From Acidovorax radicis N35 (GTDB taxonomy: Bacteria; Pseudomonadota; Gammaproteobacteria; Burkholderiales; Burkholderiaceae_C), in the NCBI RefSeq assembly GCF_000204195.1, contig NZ_AFBG01000022.1, positions 62,001-126,000 of the forward strand: 64,000 nt of DNA. Direction: 5' to 3'. The notes under the pieces were generated by a model that did no database searches, was not told the DNA's origin, and saw only the letters and a list, made by a program, of their open reading frames with translations. Position numbers and translations under genes: made by a program. Each line of letters opens with the position of its first letter. The first letter of the stretch is position 1. Of the stretch, positions 37,983-49,769 are shown piece after piece.

Positions 37983-40817
37983 ATGCGCACCGGAAATCTC
38001 AGCACCTGGCTCCTGCGGGGCACCTATCCCCGGCTGTATGTGCCCATCGCGCTGATCATCGTGCTGGTCAGTGCAGTGCGTTATCACTACCTTGTGGCCA
38101 CGGAGACCGATGAGGTGCGCCGCCACGCCGCCACCGAACTGCGGCGCGCGGCCGATGCACTGCTGCCCTCGCTGGTGGCCCTGCCCCCTTCCCACCGCGA
38201 AGCCCAGGCCACGCTGCTCAGCCAAGGGCTTGCCAGCTTCGGGCCGGGCATCCATTCGCTGAAATGGCAAGTGGGCAACGAGCCCCCCACCGAAGCCCGG
38301 GCGCCCCGCATGGCCGCCACCGCACCGGACTGGTTTGCCCAATGGGTCAACATCACGCCACCCTCGCAGCAGTTCGGTCAGGCCCTGGCCGATGGCGGGC
38401 CGCCTGGGCGCCTGACGGTGACGTTGCAAGCAGCGCCCCTCGTCAGCCAGGTCTGGAGCACGGTGGTAGTGCAGTTGCGCATCTCGGCGCTCAATATTTT
38501 CACCATCCTGTTTCTGCTCACGCTGCTGCTTCGGGCCAATGCCCGTATGCTGCGCCGCCTGGCCGAAGCGACGGATGCGTTCCGCCAGGGCCGCCTGGAC
38601 ACGCGCATGGAGGTCACGGGCACACTCGAATCGCGCGCCATGGCGGCCACCTTCAATGACATGGCGGGCAAGGTCCAGTCGCTGGTGCTGTCGCTGCGCG
38701 AAACCCAGCACCAGCAGAGCGAGCAACTGCATTTCACGCGCCAGCTGATCGACGCCCTCCCCCTGCCGGTGTTCGTGCGGGATGCCAGCGGCGTCACCCT
38801 CGAAGTCAACCGTGCCTGGCAGCGAATTTTTCACGCACCTGCCAGCGCAGGCAGTGCACAGGCCTCGCCACCGGCGTATCCGGAGGAGCTGTCGCCCGAG
38901 CGTTCTACCCAGATCGCGCAGGCGCAGGACAACGAGATCCGCGTGCAACCCGCCAACCACCAGCCCCCACGGGACATGGCCTATTACGAGGCCCCCTTCA
39001 CCACCACCCGGGGCACGCTGGCCGGCACCATCGGCACCCTGGTCGATGTGACCGAACGCAAACGCGCTCAGGAGGCCCTGCGCGCAGAGAAAGAAAGGGC
39101 TGAGGTCACGCTCGCCTCCATCGGCGATGGGGTGATCACCACCGACCTTTCGGGATGCATCGAAACCATCAACGAGGCCGCACAGCTCATGACCGGCTTC
39201 ACGGCCGACCAGGCCCTGGGGCGGCAGCTGGACGACGTCTTTCGCCTGTACGAAGAGCTTGCCAGCCGCAACGCCAGTTCGGCCGCCGAGCGGGACACCG
39301 TGCCCGGCGCCCTGCAGCAGGTCACGTACGAGGTGTTGATCCACCGCTCGGGCGAACGCTACGCCATCGAGTACACCGCGTCGGCGATCCGCAAGGGCGA
39401 CGGCATGGCCGTGGGCTGCGTGCTGGTGTTCCGCGACGTGACCGAAACCCGCAACCTGCGCCACCAGATTTCGTGGCATGCCCGGCACGATCCGCTCACC
39501 GGGTTGTACAACCGCGCCGCATTGGCCGAGCGCCTGACCCATGCCATCTTCGTGGCACGGCAAAAGGGGCTGCTGCTGGCAGTGTGCATGCTCGACCTGG
39601 ACCATTTCCAGACCGTGAACGACACCCATGGCAACCGCGTGGGCGACCGCCTGCTCAAGGAAACCGCGCGGCGCCTGGGTGCCTTCATCACGCCACAGGA
39701 CGCCGTGGCGCGCATGGGGGGCGACGAATTCGTGCTGCTGCTGGGCGAACTGCCCGATGTGCCCGCCATCGAGGCGCGCGTGGGCGTGCTCATGCAACAG
39801 CTGGCCGCCCCCTACGCCATTGACGACCGCGTGCTGCACACCACCGTGAGTGTGGGCGTGGCCGTGTTTCCGCAGGACGACGCCAACCCCGACACCCTGC
39901 TGCGCCACGCCGACCAGGCCATGTGCCAGGCCAAGAGCTTTGGCCGCAACCAGATGCATGTGTTCGACGTGCAGCTGGACCACGCCGTACAGACCCAGCA
40001 CACCCGCCAGACCCGCGTGGCCCAGGCGCTGCATGCGGGCGAACTGGTGCTGCACTACCAGCCCAAGATCCACCTGCGCACCGGCGAGATCCTGGGGCTG
40101 GAGGCCCTGCTGCGCTGGCAACACCCCGACCAGGGCCTGCTGGGCCCGCAGCATGTGCTGCCGCTGATCGAGGATGCCGAACTGGAGGTGGAAGTGGGCG
40201 AATGGGTGCTGCGACAGGCCCTGGCGCAGATGCGGCAGTGGACGGACGCCGGCATGCTGTGGGAGGTGAGCGTGAACATCTCGGCGCCCCATTTCCACCG
40301 GCCCAATTTTGTCGAGCGGCTCAAGGACATCCTGCACACCTGCCCCGAGGTGTCGCCCACCCGCCTGGAGCTGGAGATCCTCGAATCTGCGGCCCTGCAA
40401 GACATGCAGTACATGCGCCACATGATGCAAAGCTGCCAGGCGCTGGGGGTGCGTTTTGCGCTGGACGACTTCGGCACCGGCTTCTCCTCGCTGTCCTACT
40501 TGAAGCGCCTGCCCGCCGAGACGATCAAGATCGACCAGTCGTTCGTGCGCGGCATTCTGGAAGATGGCGACGACCTCACGCTCGTGAGCGCCATCGTCGC
40601 GCTGGCCGCCGCCTTCCACCGGCATGTGGTGGCCGAAGGCGTGGAGACGGCCGCGCAGGCGGCCCGGCTGCTGGAGCTGGGCTGCGAGCGCGCCCAGGGC
40701 TTTGGCATTGCGCGGCCGATGCCGGCACACGAGGTGCTGACCTGGGCCCGGGAACACGCGGCCCGCCACGCGGCCCGGGCCGTGCAGGAGGCGGCACGGC
40801 GGCCTGCATCGACCTGA
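37983..40817 (+). CDS. Membrane sensor with PAS, GGDEF and EAL domains
   Basis: 944 aa from the ATG at 37983 (a GTG nine codons earlier is open; a GGGGGAGGG lies in between). Two membrane spans (about 17-36 and 165-185) enclose a periplasmic domain, then a HAMP-like linker, two PAS regions (about 255-360 and 370-485), a GGDEF domain with intact MGGDEF near 577 and an EAL domain with LEALLRW near 704 and DDFGTGFSSLSYL. The inhibitory RxxD site before GGDEF is missing (TPQD). Both halves keep their catalytic motifs, so it may make or break cyclic di-GMP; the net direction is unknown. Confidence 0.93.
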   Translation: MRTGNLSTWLLRGTYPRLYVPIALIIVLVSAVRYHYLVATETDEVRRHAATELRRAADALLPSLVALPPSHREAQATLLSQGLASFGPGIHSLKWQVGNEPPTEARAPRMAATAPDWFAQWVNITPPSQQFGQALADGGPPGRLTVTLQAAPLVSQVWSTVVVQLRISALNIFTILFLLTLLLRANARMLRRLAEATDAFRQGRLDTRMEVTGTLESRAMAATFNDMAGKVQSLVLSLRETQHQQSEQLHFTRQLIDALPLPVFVRDASGVTLEVNRAWQRIFHAPASAGSAQASPPAYPEELSPERSTQIAQAQDNEIRVQPANHQPPRDMAYYEAPFTTTRGTLAGTIGTLVDVTERKRAQEALRAEKERAEVTLASIGDGVITTDLSGCIETINEAAQLMTGFTADQALGRQLDDVFRLYEELASRNASSAAERDTVPGALQQVTYEVLIHRSGERYAIEYTASAIRKGDGMAVGCVLVFRDVTETRNLRHQISWHARHDPLTGLYNRAALAERLTHAIFVARQKGLLLAVCMLDLDHFQTVNDTHGNRVGDRLLKETARRLGAFITPQDAVARMGGDEFVLLLGELPDVPAIEARVGVLMQQLAAPYAIDDRVLHTTVSVGVAVFPQDDANPDTLLRHADQAMCQAKSFGRNQMHVFDVQLDHAVQTQHTRQTRVAQALHAGELVLHYQPKIHLRTGEILGLEALLRWQHPDQGLLGPQHVLPLIEDAELEVEVGEWVLRQALAQMRQWTDAGMLWEVSVNISAPHFHRPNFVERLKDILHTCPEVSPTRLELEILESAALQDMQYMRHMMQSCQALGVRFALDDFGTGFSSLSYLKRLPAETIKIDQSFVRGILEDGDDLTLVSAIVALAAAFHRHVVAEGVETAAQAARLLELGCERAQGFGIARPMPAHEVLTWAREHAARHAARAVQEAARRPAST

Positions 40818-40849
40818 GTACTTCTGGGCGCGTGGCCGGTCCGTGGCCC

Positions 40850-42049
40850 CTACAAAGGCTGCACGGCGTTCATGTCCGGCCGCGCCAGCCATGCCTGCCA
40901 CTCGTCCACCAGTTGCTGGCTGGCCCGCGTGGCCGCAAACCAGGCCTTGGCGCGTGCGGCGCCGTCGGCGCCGTAGTGGGTGAAATCGTTGCGGTCAGGC
41001 AGCTTGGCGTTGGGCAGGCTTTGTACCCAATCGGGGCTGGGTGACAGCACCACCATGTTGTCCAGCGCGGGCGTGGAGTGGTGGCGCCACTTGAGCCCCT
41101 TGTCCAGCCAGCCAGGCACCACGCGGTGCTGAAAATGCGGGTACAGCACCAGGCCGGGCGATGCAGTGGGTCCAGAATTTAAGTCTTTTTGGCCGCCAGC
41201 GCTGGATGGATAAGCGCCATCAGCTATTAATTCAATAGCATCCTGTTTTTGCCGGCCGTAGGCCAGGTGCAGGTGGTAGTCGGTGATGCCGCCGTCCCAA
41301 TACGCCCCACGGGGCGCACCCGGAATGTTGTGCACCGCTTGCAGCACAAACGGAATCGAGCAGCTGGCCTGCAGCGCCTGCATGAAGTTGCCGCCGTGCA
41401 GCAGCACCTGGCGGGTGCGGTAGTCCGAGGTGCCAAAGGGCAATGCAGCACACGCAGCCCCCGCCCCCTCGGCGGAGGTCCTGGACGCATCGGACGAGGA
41501 GAACACCACCCGCTCCAGCCACGCCCCCATCGCCTTGCGGTGCACCGTGTTCGTCAGAAAGGCGCCCAGATAGCCCAGCGGCGTGGCCACGCGGTGCTCG
41601 CGCCCCAGCAGATGCCGCCCGCGCGAGGTGACGATGTGCAGGCGGTAGCGCGGGTGGTTCAGCACCTCGTCGATGCGCCCGCCGTAAAACGCCTGCAGGT
41701 TCTGGCCAAACCGCTCGCTCACATGCGCGGCCGTGGGGCGCTTCTTGCCAGGCGGCAGGTCGTAGTTCTGGTGGATGTAGTCGTGCTCCAGCCGCTCGAA
41801 GGCCGCCACCGACTGCTGCAGGCAGGCCGTGGCCATGCGCCAGGCACCAATCGAGGCGCCCACCAGGTGCACCGGCTGGCTGGACTGGGGCAGCCATTCA
41901 CCAAAGATGAAACGGTCCAATGGCCCCAGGATCAGTCCCTTCGGCCCTCCGGCTGCAGCAGGGATCACGCCCACATCGCCGGGCTGCAGGCCGTGGTTTT
42001 CAAGGTGTTGGCGGGCGCGGGGGCCGGCATGGATGCGCAGGGCTTTCAT
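40850..42049 (-). CDS. Patatin-like phospholipase
   Basis: 399 aa. Glycine-rich oxyanion segment AAAGGPKG at 31-38, nucleophile elbow GASIG (Ser 66) and the catalytic Asp in DGG (Asp 252) form the Ser-Asp dyad of patatins. No signal peptide. Residues about 270-292 (from DAIELIADG to DLNSGPT) are encoded by a copy of the dispersed palindromic repeat (41175-41242) inserted in frame shortly after the dyad Asp. Relatives without this segment would show whether it is an insertion. It converges with the GGDEF-EAL gene. Confidence 0.88.
   Translation of the reverse strand: MKALRIHAGPRARQHLENHGLQPGDVGVIPAAAGGPKGLILGPLDRFIFGEWLPQSSQPVHLVGASIGAWRMATACLQQSVAAFERLEHDYIHQNYDLPPGKKRPTAAHVSERFGQNLQAFYGGRIDEVLNHPRYRLHIVTSRGRHLLGREHRVATPLGYLGAFLTNTVHRKAMGAWLERVVFSSSDASRTSAEGAGAACAALPFGTSDYRTRQVLLHGGNFMQALQASCSIPFVLQAVHNIPGAPRGAYWDGGITDYHLHLAYGRQKQDAIELIADGAYPSSAGGQKDLNSGPTASPGLVLYPHFQHRVVPGWLDKGLKWRHHSTPALDNMVVLSPSPDWVQSLPNAKLPDRNDFTHYGADGAARAKAWFAATRASQQLVDEWQAWLARPDMNAVQPL
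41175..41242. repeat. Dispersed palindromic repeat within the patatin gene, copy 4
   Basis: On the coding (minus) strand: ATGCTATTGAATTAATAGCT, then GGCGCTTATCC, ATCCAGCGCTGG, CGGCC, AAAAAG. This is the same order and nearly the same words as the intergenic copies at 14700 and 49245. The frame remains open through it, giving about 23 added residues. Confidence 0.85.
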
Positions 42050-42098
42050 GGGCGGAATTTTCGCAAAGCCACAAGGGCTGCGTCCTCAGAACCGGTTC

Positions 42099-42926
42099 TC
42101 AGACCACGTAGTCGGCAGCCTCGGGCTTCGCTGTCCAGTCGATAGGGTCTTGCTGCAGCACCATGTCGATGTCCAGCCCCAGCGCCAGGCCCACTTCGCC
42201 GGGGAAGGACACGGCCAGTTCCTTTTCGCCCAGCTCCGCCTCGCGGGCCCGGGCACGCCAGGCGGCCAGATGGATCACGCCCGCCAGGGGCTCGTAGGCA
42301 TTGTTGTCAAACGGCGCGCTCTGGTGCTGCAAGGCGTCCACCACCACCTCCGGCAACCGCCAGCGGCGTGCCAGCCCGGCCGTCACATGGCCGTAGCCGT
42401 AGCCAAAGATGCGTTCTTCGATCTTGCCGCGCCGCAGGTCGAACGGCGCCACCAGGGTGTTGACCGACTGGGCCTTCTCCGGGTCGGCCAGATGAATCAC
42501 CAGTTCGCCCAGCGCATGCAGCAGGCCGGCTGTGTACGCGGCGATCTGGTTCTGGTGCACGATGCCCGCCAGCGACCGCGCCAGCTTGGCGGTGTTGAGG
42601 CTGTAGCGCCAGAACTGCTGCATGTTCACCCCAGGCACGGAGCGTGAGGTGGTGCCCAGCGGCGCCGACGTGACCAGCGCGCGCACCTGGGCCATGCCCA
42701 GCAGCGTCAGCGCTTCGGGGATGCCCGCAATCTGGCGCGGTACCTGGAAAGTGTGGGAATTGGCCAGCTCCAGCAGCCGCCCGGCCAGTGCCGGGTCGGT
42801 GCCAAAAAGCTGGTTGAGGCGCCGCAGGCTGGGTTCTTCATGGGCCAGCTCGCTCATCAGCAGTGCCACCGTGCGCGGAAGGCTGGGCAGAGCCACGGGT
42901 TGGGCGAGCAGTGCGTTCAGCTCCAT
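42099..42926 (-). CDS. HDOD-domain protein
   Basis: 275 aa from the ATG at 42926 (a GTG four codons earlier is possible). The HDOD domain covers about 10-210: PSLPRTVALLMSEL, the DPALAGRLLELANS repeat typical of the family, IPEALTLLGMAQVRAL, and a degraded HD-like region GLLHALGELVIH. HDOD proteins are non-catalytic relatives of HD-GYP and act as signalling scaffolds, often in cyclic-di-GMP or motility circuits. Neighbours on the same strand are tex upstream and patatin downstream. No partner domain is present. Confidence 0.88.
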   Translation of the reverse strand: MELNALLAQPVALPSLPRTVALLMSELAHEEPSLRRLNQLFGTDPALAGRLLELANSHTFQVPRQIAGIPEALTLLGMAQVRALVTSAPLGTTSRSVPGVNMQQFWRYSLNTAKLARSLAGIVHQNQIAAYTAGLLHALGELVIHLADPEKAQSVNTLVAPFDLRRGKIEERIFGYGYGHVTAGLARRWRLPEVVVDALQHQSAPFDNNAYEPLAGVIHLAAWRARAREAELGEKELAVSFPGEVGLALGLDIDMVLQQDPIDWTAKPEAADYVV

Positions 42927-42997
42927 GGGGTCAGGCACCAGAGTTGGGGTTGCTGGCGATTATGGCCCCCATACCGCCGCAATCCCGCCCCAATCGG

Positions 42998-45367
<2,370 letters not shown>

Positions 45368-45671
45368 GGGTGGGCGAACTCTCTGAAACTCGAAAAAATA
45401 CGCGAAGCGCGCGAGTTTGCCACAGGCATTTCGGGCTACACGGGCGCAATAGCCCGGATGGACGCACCGGGCCGATATTCAAAAGCCTCAGAAATGACCG
45501 CAATGCAACTGGCCCCCTTCTGGCCTGTACCTATTGCGCGGGCTACAGATAAGGCGCATCCTGTAAAAGCCCCGTAAAAATTGCTTTTGTATGTGAACTG
45601 GTAGACAGCCTCCTTTCTCATTTACACATCCACTTGCGGCCTTAAACCACGCACTTTGTGCCGGAGGATGT
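45368..45671. other. Intergenic region between tex and the lamin-tail protein
   Basis: About 300 bases without a gene. It holds an imperfect hairpin (AAACTCG with CGAGTTT, 45386-45420) near the tex start, and a lower-GC stretch from 45550 onward that is the likely promoter region of the next gene. A clear GGAGG lies just before that start at 45672. I see no further structure. Confidence 0.5.
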
Positions 45672-47387
45672 ATGAGATTCGACTGTCTTGTTCGAAGTTT
45701 TTTTGCTTTGGTGCGTCGCCGCTTCAGTGCGATGGCCTTCATCCTGCTGTGCATCGCAGCGCCCCAGGCTTCTGCACTGATCATCGGGGAATTTCGGGTG
45801 CGCGGCCCCAGTGGCGCCAATGATGAATTCATCAAGCTTTACAACGAAACTGCTGCACCACTGACCGTAGTCGCCACCGGCACCGGTACCGGGTACGGCG
45901 TTGCAGCGTCGGATGGCGTGCTGCGGTGTTCCGTCCCCAATGGCACGGTCATCCCCGCCCACGGGCACTACCTGTGCACCAACAGCGGTGCCTATTCCAT
46001 CGGCGGCTACCCCGCTGGCAATGGCACAACGGCCACGGGCGACGCCACCTACGTCACGGACATTCCCGACAATGCCGGGATTGCCTTGTTCAGCAGCAAT
46101 ACCCCCGCCGAGTTCTTGCTGGCCAACCGCCTTGATGCCGTGGGCTCCACGTCGGAGGCCAACACGCTGTACAAGGAAGGCACGGGGTATTCCGCATTGA
46201 CCCCCTTCTCCATCAACTATTCGTTTACCCGCGACATTTGTGGAAAACAAGGCGCCATCGCCAGTTTCACGGCCTGCGCGACCACGGGCGTGGCCATCGA
46301 TACCAACAACAACGCCACCGATTTCTATTTTGTAGATACCAACGGTACCTCGGCAGGCGCCGGACAGCGGCTGGGGGCACCATCGCCCTCCAACCTGAGC
46401 AGCCCCGTCATCGGCAGCATCGTCAGCCCCGCCTTGCTCGACCCTTGTGTGGCCGCGCCAGCGCCGCCCAACTCGGTGCGGGACTTGACGAGCGACCCCG
46501 CCAACAACTCCACGTTTGGCACGCTGGACGTCCGCCGGACCTTCACCAATACGAGTGGTGGCAACCTGACGCGGCTGCGCTTCAAGATCATTGACCTGAC
46601 GACGTTCCCCGCTCCTTCCGGCATTGCGGATCTGCGCCCCCGCACATCTTCGAGCGTGGTGGTCACCGTAGACCGCGCGCCCTGCGGCTCTGGCACGAGC
46701 AACGTGACCGTGGAAGGCACCACGCTAGAGCAACCGCCTTCGCAACCCAACGGCGGTGGCTTCAACTCCACCATGTCCGTCGGGGCTGTGAGCTTGGGCA
46801 CCCCTCTGGCCGCAGGCGCCTCCATCGACGTCCGGTTCCTGCTGGGGATCCAGCAAACGGGCAGCTACCGCTTGGGCATCGTGATCGAGGGCCTTCCACA
46901 AGGCGGGGGGGTCTTTGAAGTCGTTGGCTGTACCGATGGCTGCCCGCTCGTGCAATCCATTGTTCGTGCCGATGCGGACCCCACTGTAGCGGCGTCGGTC
47001 AACTACACCGTCACCTTTACGACCCCGGTCACCGGCGTGGATGCGTCGGATTTTGTGCTGACATCCACCGGAACCATCGCAGGTGCCTCCGTCACCGGCG
47101 TCAGTGGCGCAGGCGCCGTCTACACCGTGACCGTCAATACAGGAACAGGCAGCGGCACATTGCGCCTGGACGTGAATGACGACAATACGATCAATGCCGG
47201 TGGCTCTCTCCTGGGCGGACCCACGGTGGGTGACGGCAATTTCACCACCGGAGCCTTCTACACCATCACCCGGGGCGTAGGGCCCATCAGCAACATCCCG
47301 ACCCTGAGCGAATACGCCATGATGCTCTTGGGCCTGGCGCTCATGGGCTCGGTGTGGCTGCAACGCAAGCGGGGCAACCTTCGCTGA
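45672..47387 (+). CDS. Exported lamin-tail domain protein with IPTL-CTERM sorting signal
   Basis: 571 aa. A signal peptide (about 1-36, IAAPQASA) is followed by a lamin-tail-like domain (about 37-190: LIIGEFRVRGPSGANDEFIKLYN, HYLCTNSGAY). A Ser/Thr/Gly-rich middle follows, then a Calx-beta/Bap-like repeat around 430-520 (ADPTVAASVNYTVTF, TGTGSGTLRLDV). The C-terminus IPTLSEYAMMLLGLAL plus a basic tail (RKRG) is the IPTL-CTERM signal, recognised in betaproteobacteria by an exosortase/archaeosortase-like or other dedicated processing enzyme. The protein is therefore probably a surface or exopolysaccharide-associated product. GGAGG precedes the start. Ends at a hairpin terminator. Confidence 0.85.
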   Translation: MRFDCLVRSFFALVRRRFSAMAFILLCIAAPQASALIIGEFRVRGPSGANDEFIKLYNETAAPLTVVATGTGTGYGVAASDGVLRCSVPNGTVIPAHGHYLCTNSGAYSIGGYPAGNGTTATGDATYVTDIPDNAGIALFSSNTPAEFLLANRLDAVGSTSEANTLYKEGTGYSALTPFSINYSFTRDICGKQGAIASFTACATTGVAIDTNNNATDFYFVDTNGTSAGAGQRLGAPSPSNLSSPVIGSIVSPALLDPCVAAPAPPNSVRDLTSDPANNSTFGTLDVRRTFTNTSGGNLTRLRFKIIDLTTFPAPSGIADLRPRTSSSVVVTVDRAPCGSGTSNVTVEGTTLEQPPSQPNGGGFNSTMSVGAVSLGTPLAAGASIDVRFLLGIQQTGSYRLGIVIEGLPQGGGVFEVVGCTDGCPLVQSIVRADADPTVAASVNYTVTFTTPVTGVDASDFVLTSTGTIAGASVTGVSGAGAVYTVTVNTGTGSGTLRLDVNDDNTINAGGSLLGGPTVGDGNFTTGAFYTITRGVGPISNIPTLSEYAMMLLGLALMGSVWLQRKRGNLR

Positions 47388-47423
47388 TCTGCATCGTCTG
47401 AAATAACTGCATCGGCAGGGACT

Positions 47424-47457
47424 CGACTGGCGCGCCTTCTGGGCGCGCTAGTCGTTT
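47424..47457 (+). terminator. Probable terminator of the IPTL-CTERM gene
   Basis: A GC-rich stem of about 13 pairs (CGACTGGCGCGCC with GGGCGCGCTAGTCG, one bulge/mismatch) with a four-base loop is followed by only three T. It lies 37 bases after the stop. Confidence 0.55.
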
Positions 47458-47620
47458 CTGGCAGCGGTATTGAAGCCTGCCGCCAAAGCCTTCCTTCAAC
47501 CTGATGGGTCGCGCGCGTGAGCCACTGCCCGGCATTGGATCCAGCGAGAACGAGGCGACCGAGCGACAACGTTTCCCTCGCGCTCTTAAAATGCGCAGGC
47601 CACCGAGCCCCCGCCCCTGC

Positions 47621-48031
47621 ATGGACGCCCCCTCCCTCTCCTTCCCCATCCGCACAGAATGCCCGCCCGGCGCCTGTGTCTGTGACCGGGACGCCCTCCT
47701 GCAATCGCCCGGTGGCGACACGCGCATCCTGCAGCTCACCCAGGCCGAAGAGAAAAAGCTGCTGCAGCGGCTGGAAAACGTCAGCAGCCTGAACGACCTG
47801 CGCCGCATACAGGAACGCATGGAGCAGCAGCTGGGCCTGCGCCTGACCATCGCCCCCAGCCCCAACGAAGTGCGCACCCTGCGCGGCATCACCATCCTGG
47901 TCCATGAGCAGCGCGGCCTGTGCCGCAAGACGCGCCAGGCCATCCCGGCCGCCATCAAGAAGGGCATGGACCAGCGGCCGGAGATCACGTACGAGCTGCT
48001 GAACGAGGGCGGGTTGTTCTCGGGGTTGTGA
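47621..48031 (+). CDS. Conserved protein of unknown function with N-terminal cysteines
   Basis: 136 aa from the ATG at 47621. Three cysteines stand together near the N-terminus (CPPGACVCDRD), suggesting a metal or redox site. The rest is helical with EEKKLLQRLENVSSLNDL, a strand pair (PSPNEVRTLRGITILVHE) and GLCRKTRQAIPAAIKKG, followed by a short acidic end. I have the impression of a conserved betaproteobacterial family but know no function. It ends 41 bases before the DUF72 gene on the same strand. Confidence 0.7.
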   Translation: MDAPSLSFPIRTECPPGACVCDRDALLQSPGGDTRILQLTQAEEKKLLQRLENVSSLNDLRRIQERMEQQLGLRLTIAPSPNEVRTLRGITILVHEQRGLCRKTRQAIPAAIKKGMDQRPEITYELLNEGGLFSGL

Positions 48032-48072
48032 CCCCGCGCAGCCGCCCTTCACCCACCCGCCCTGCCCGCCGC

Positions 48073-49197
48073 ATGCAAGACGATCTGTTCGGCAGTCCCG
48101 AAGCCCCGACACCTCCCGCGCCTTCCCGGCATTCCACCCGGCCCACCAAAGCCGATGCCCCCGAAGCCGCAGAATACGCCGCACCGCCTGCCCAGCGCAA
48201 ACGCTCCAGCCAAGTAACCGCCATGGCTCCCGACGGCGCGCTCACCGCCCTTGCCACCACCCTGCCCCCGCAGCTACGCCTGGGCACATCCAGCTGGACC
48301 TACCCCGGCTGGAAAGGCCTGGTGTGGGAGGGCGAACATTCCGACACGCAACTGTCCAAGCAAGGCCTGGCGGTATATGCCCAGCACCCGCTGATGCGCA
48401 CCGTGAGCATTGACCGCAGCTTTTACCGGCCGCTCACCGTCAGCCAGTACGAGCGCTACGCCTCGCAGGCGCCCGACGACTTCCGGTTTGTGGTGAAGGC
48501 GCCGAGTGTGGTGACCGACGCCCTGGTGCGCAGCGAAGACGGCCGGGGCCGCCAGGCCAACCCGGCATTTTTGAGCCCCGAACTGGCACTCAGCGAGTGT
48601 GTGGAGCCTGCCCTGCAAGGCCTGGGGCACAAGCTGGGCGCACTGGTGTTCCAGCTCAGCCCGCTGCCGCTGGCGCAGCTGGACCGCCTGCCGCTGCTGC
48701 TGGAGCGCCTGCGCACCATGCTGCTCGCCCTGCCAGCCCTCGCGCCCACGGCGCCCGATGGGGTGATTGCGGTGGAAGTGCGCGACCCCGAATGGCTGAC
48801 CCCCGACTTTGCCGCCGTGCTGCGCGAAGCCGGTGCCACCTACTGCCTGGGCCTGCACGCCAAGATGCCGCCACTGCAGCAACAGCTGCCCATGCTGCGC
48901 GCGCTGTGGCCAGGCCCCCTGGTGTGCCGCTGGAACCTGAACCCGGTGCACGGCCCCTATGGCTATGAAGAGGCGGAACGGCTGTACGACCCGTATGACC
49001 GCCTGCACCACCCCGACCTGCCAACCCGCGCCGAGCTTGCCAGCGTGATTGCGGGCATCACCCGCCGGGGGCAGAACGCGTTTGTGACCATCAGCAACCA
49101 CGCCGAGGGCTGCGCGCCGCTGACGGTGCGGGGCGTGGCAGAAGAAGTGGCTGCGGTGCTGGCGACGCATGTACGGCAGGGACGTCCAGGCGTTTGA
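48073..49197 (+). CDS. DUF72 (YecE-like) protein
   Basis: 374 aa from the ATG at 48073. A variable Pro/Ala-rich N-terminus (1-65) precedes a DUF72 TIM-barrel-like domain with the standard opening LRLGTSSWTYPGWKGLVW, EVRDPEWLTPDF, and the close NAFVTISNHAEGCAPLTV. DUF72 proteins are widespread and of unknown biochemistry, with links to Fe-S or nucleic-acid metabolism suggested but unproven. It is preceded by the Cys-containing small protein, probably in one transcript. Confidence 0.88.
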   Translation: MQDDLFGSPEAPTPPAPSRHSTRPTKADAPEAAEYAAPPAQRKRSSQVTAMAPDGALTALATTLPPQLRLGTSSWTYPGWKGLVWEGEHSDTQLSKQGLAVYAQHPLMRTVSIDRSFYRPLTVSQYERYASQAPDDFRFVVKAPSVVTDALVRSEDGRGRQANPAFLSPELALSECVEPALQGLGHKLGALVFQLSPLPLAQLDRLPLLLERLRTMLLALPALAPTAPDGVIAVEVRDPEWLTPDFAAVLREAGATYCLGLHAKMPPLQQQLPMLRALWPGPLVCRWNLNPVHGPYGYEEAERLYDPYDRLHHPDLPTRAELASVIAGITRRGQNAFVTISNHAEGCAPLTVRGVAEEVAAVLATHVRQGRPGV

Positions 49198-49769
49198 AAG
49201 TGGGCACGATGGAGGCCCGAAGCCGCAGCCAGCTTTGTGCAGCCAGCTACTCACATATTCATAGCTGCTAGCACTCGCACCATAAGCGTCAGGGCCAATT
49301 TTCATCCGAATTTTTGGGGGAAACGCCCTAGGTTGTGTTCGCTCAGCGTGACTCCAAACGCCCGACTGTACTGCCCAGGCATCAGGCCTTAGGCAGACAG
49401 GCCCAAACGGCCATACGACCGAGAACAAGTCATCGCAGTTGCTCGGGCCTATTGAAAGAAAGGCCGGCACGATCACGTCATTGCCCGGTGATTTTTTGGG
49501 GGGGACTTAGCGAGCATCGTCTAGACCCCAGACGTCAACACCGAAAGGACCTAACCTCAATGCCAGCAAACAACACCTACCAGAGTTGGTAGTTACAAAC
49601 TCTTGATGGGGATTCTCTAATTGGCACCCGCTTCTGCGCATGCGCCGCACCACCTATATTTTTGATGACCATTAATTTTATCGATGAAATTGACTTCACT
49701 ACAAGGCGGTGAAGCAAAACCATCCATCGATAGCAAGCACCAAGCAATATTAATCACAGGGAGGAAATT
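49198..49769. other. Gene-free left edge of the RHS island
   Basis: About 570 bases without a credible ORF. It contains the palindromic repeat at 49245-49305, then mixed-composition sequence of unknown origin, and from 49600 on a marked drop in GC that continues into the RHS gene. A small hairpin (AGAGTT, AACTCT; around 49581-49603) lies before this drop. A TTGACT at 49690 is the best -35 candidate, but no matching -10 is clear. A GGGAGGA stands before the RHS start. Confidence 0.55.
49245..49305. repeat. Dispersed palindromic repeat, copy 5 (left border of RHS island)
   Basis: CTACTCACATATTCATAGCT is followed by GCTAGCACT, ATAAGCGTC, AGGGCC and AATTTT. The copy at 58811 on the right side of the RHS island has the same orientation and a shared lead-in (TACTC-x-ATATTCATAGCTG-T/C-TAGC). 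The two therefore form direct repeats around the island. Confidence 0.8.

Noticed and set aside
37926..40901. Open frame of 991 codons antisense to the GGDEF-EAL gene
   Set aside because: Low-complexity Gly/His/Arg-rich translation with no motifs; shadow of the real gene.
49198..49769. Possible transposase or integrase remnant left of the RHS gene
   Set aside because: No reading frame or terminal repeats that I can relate to an insertion sequence.
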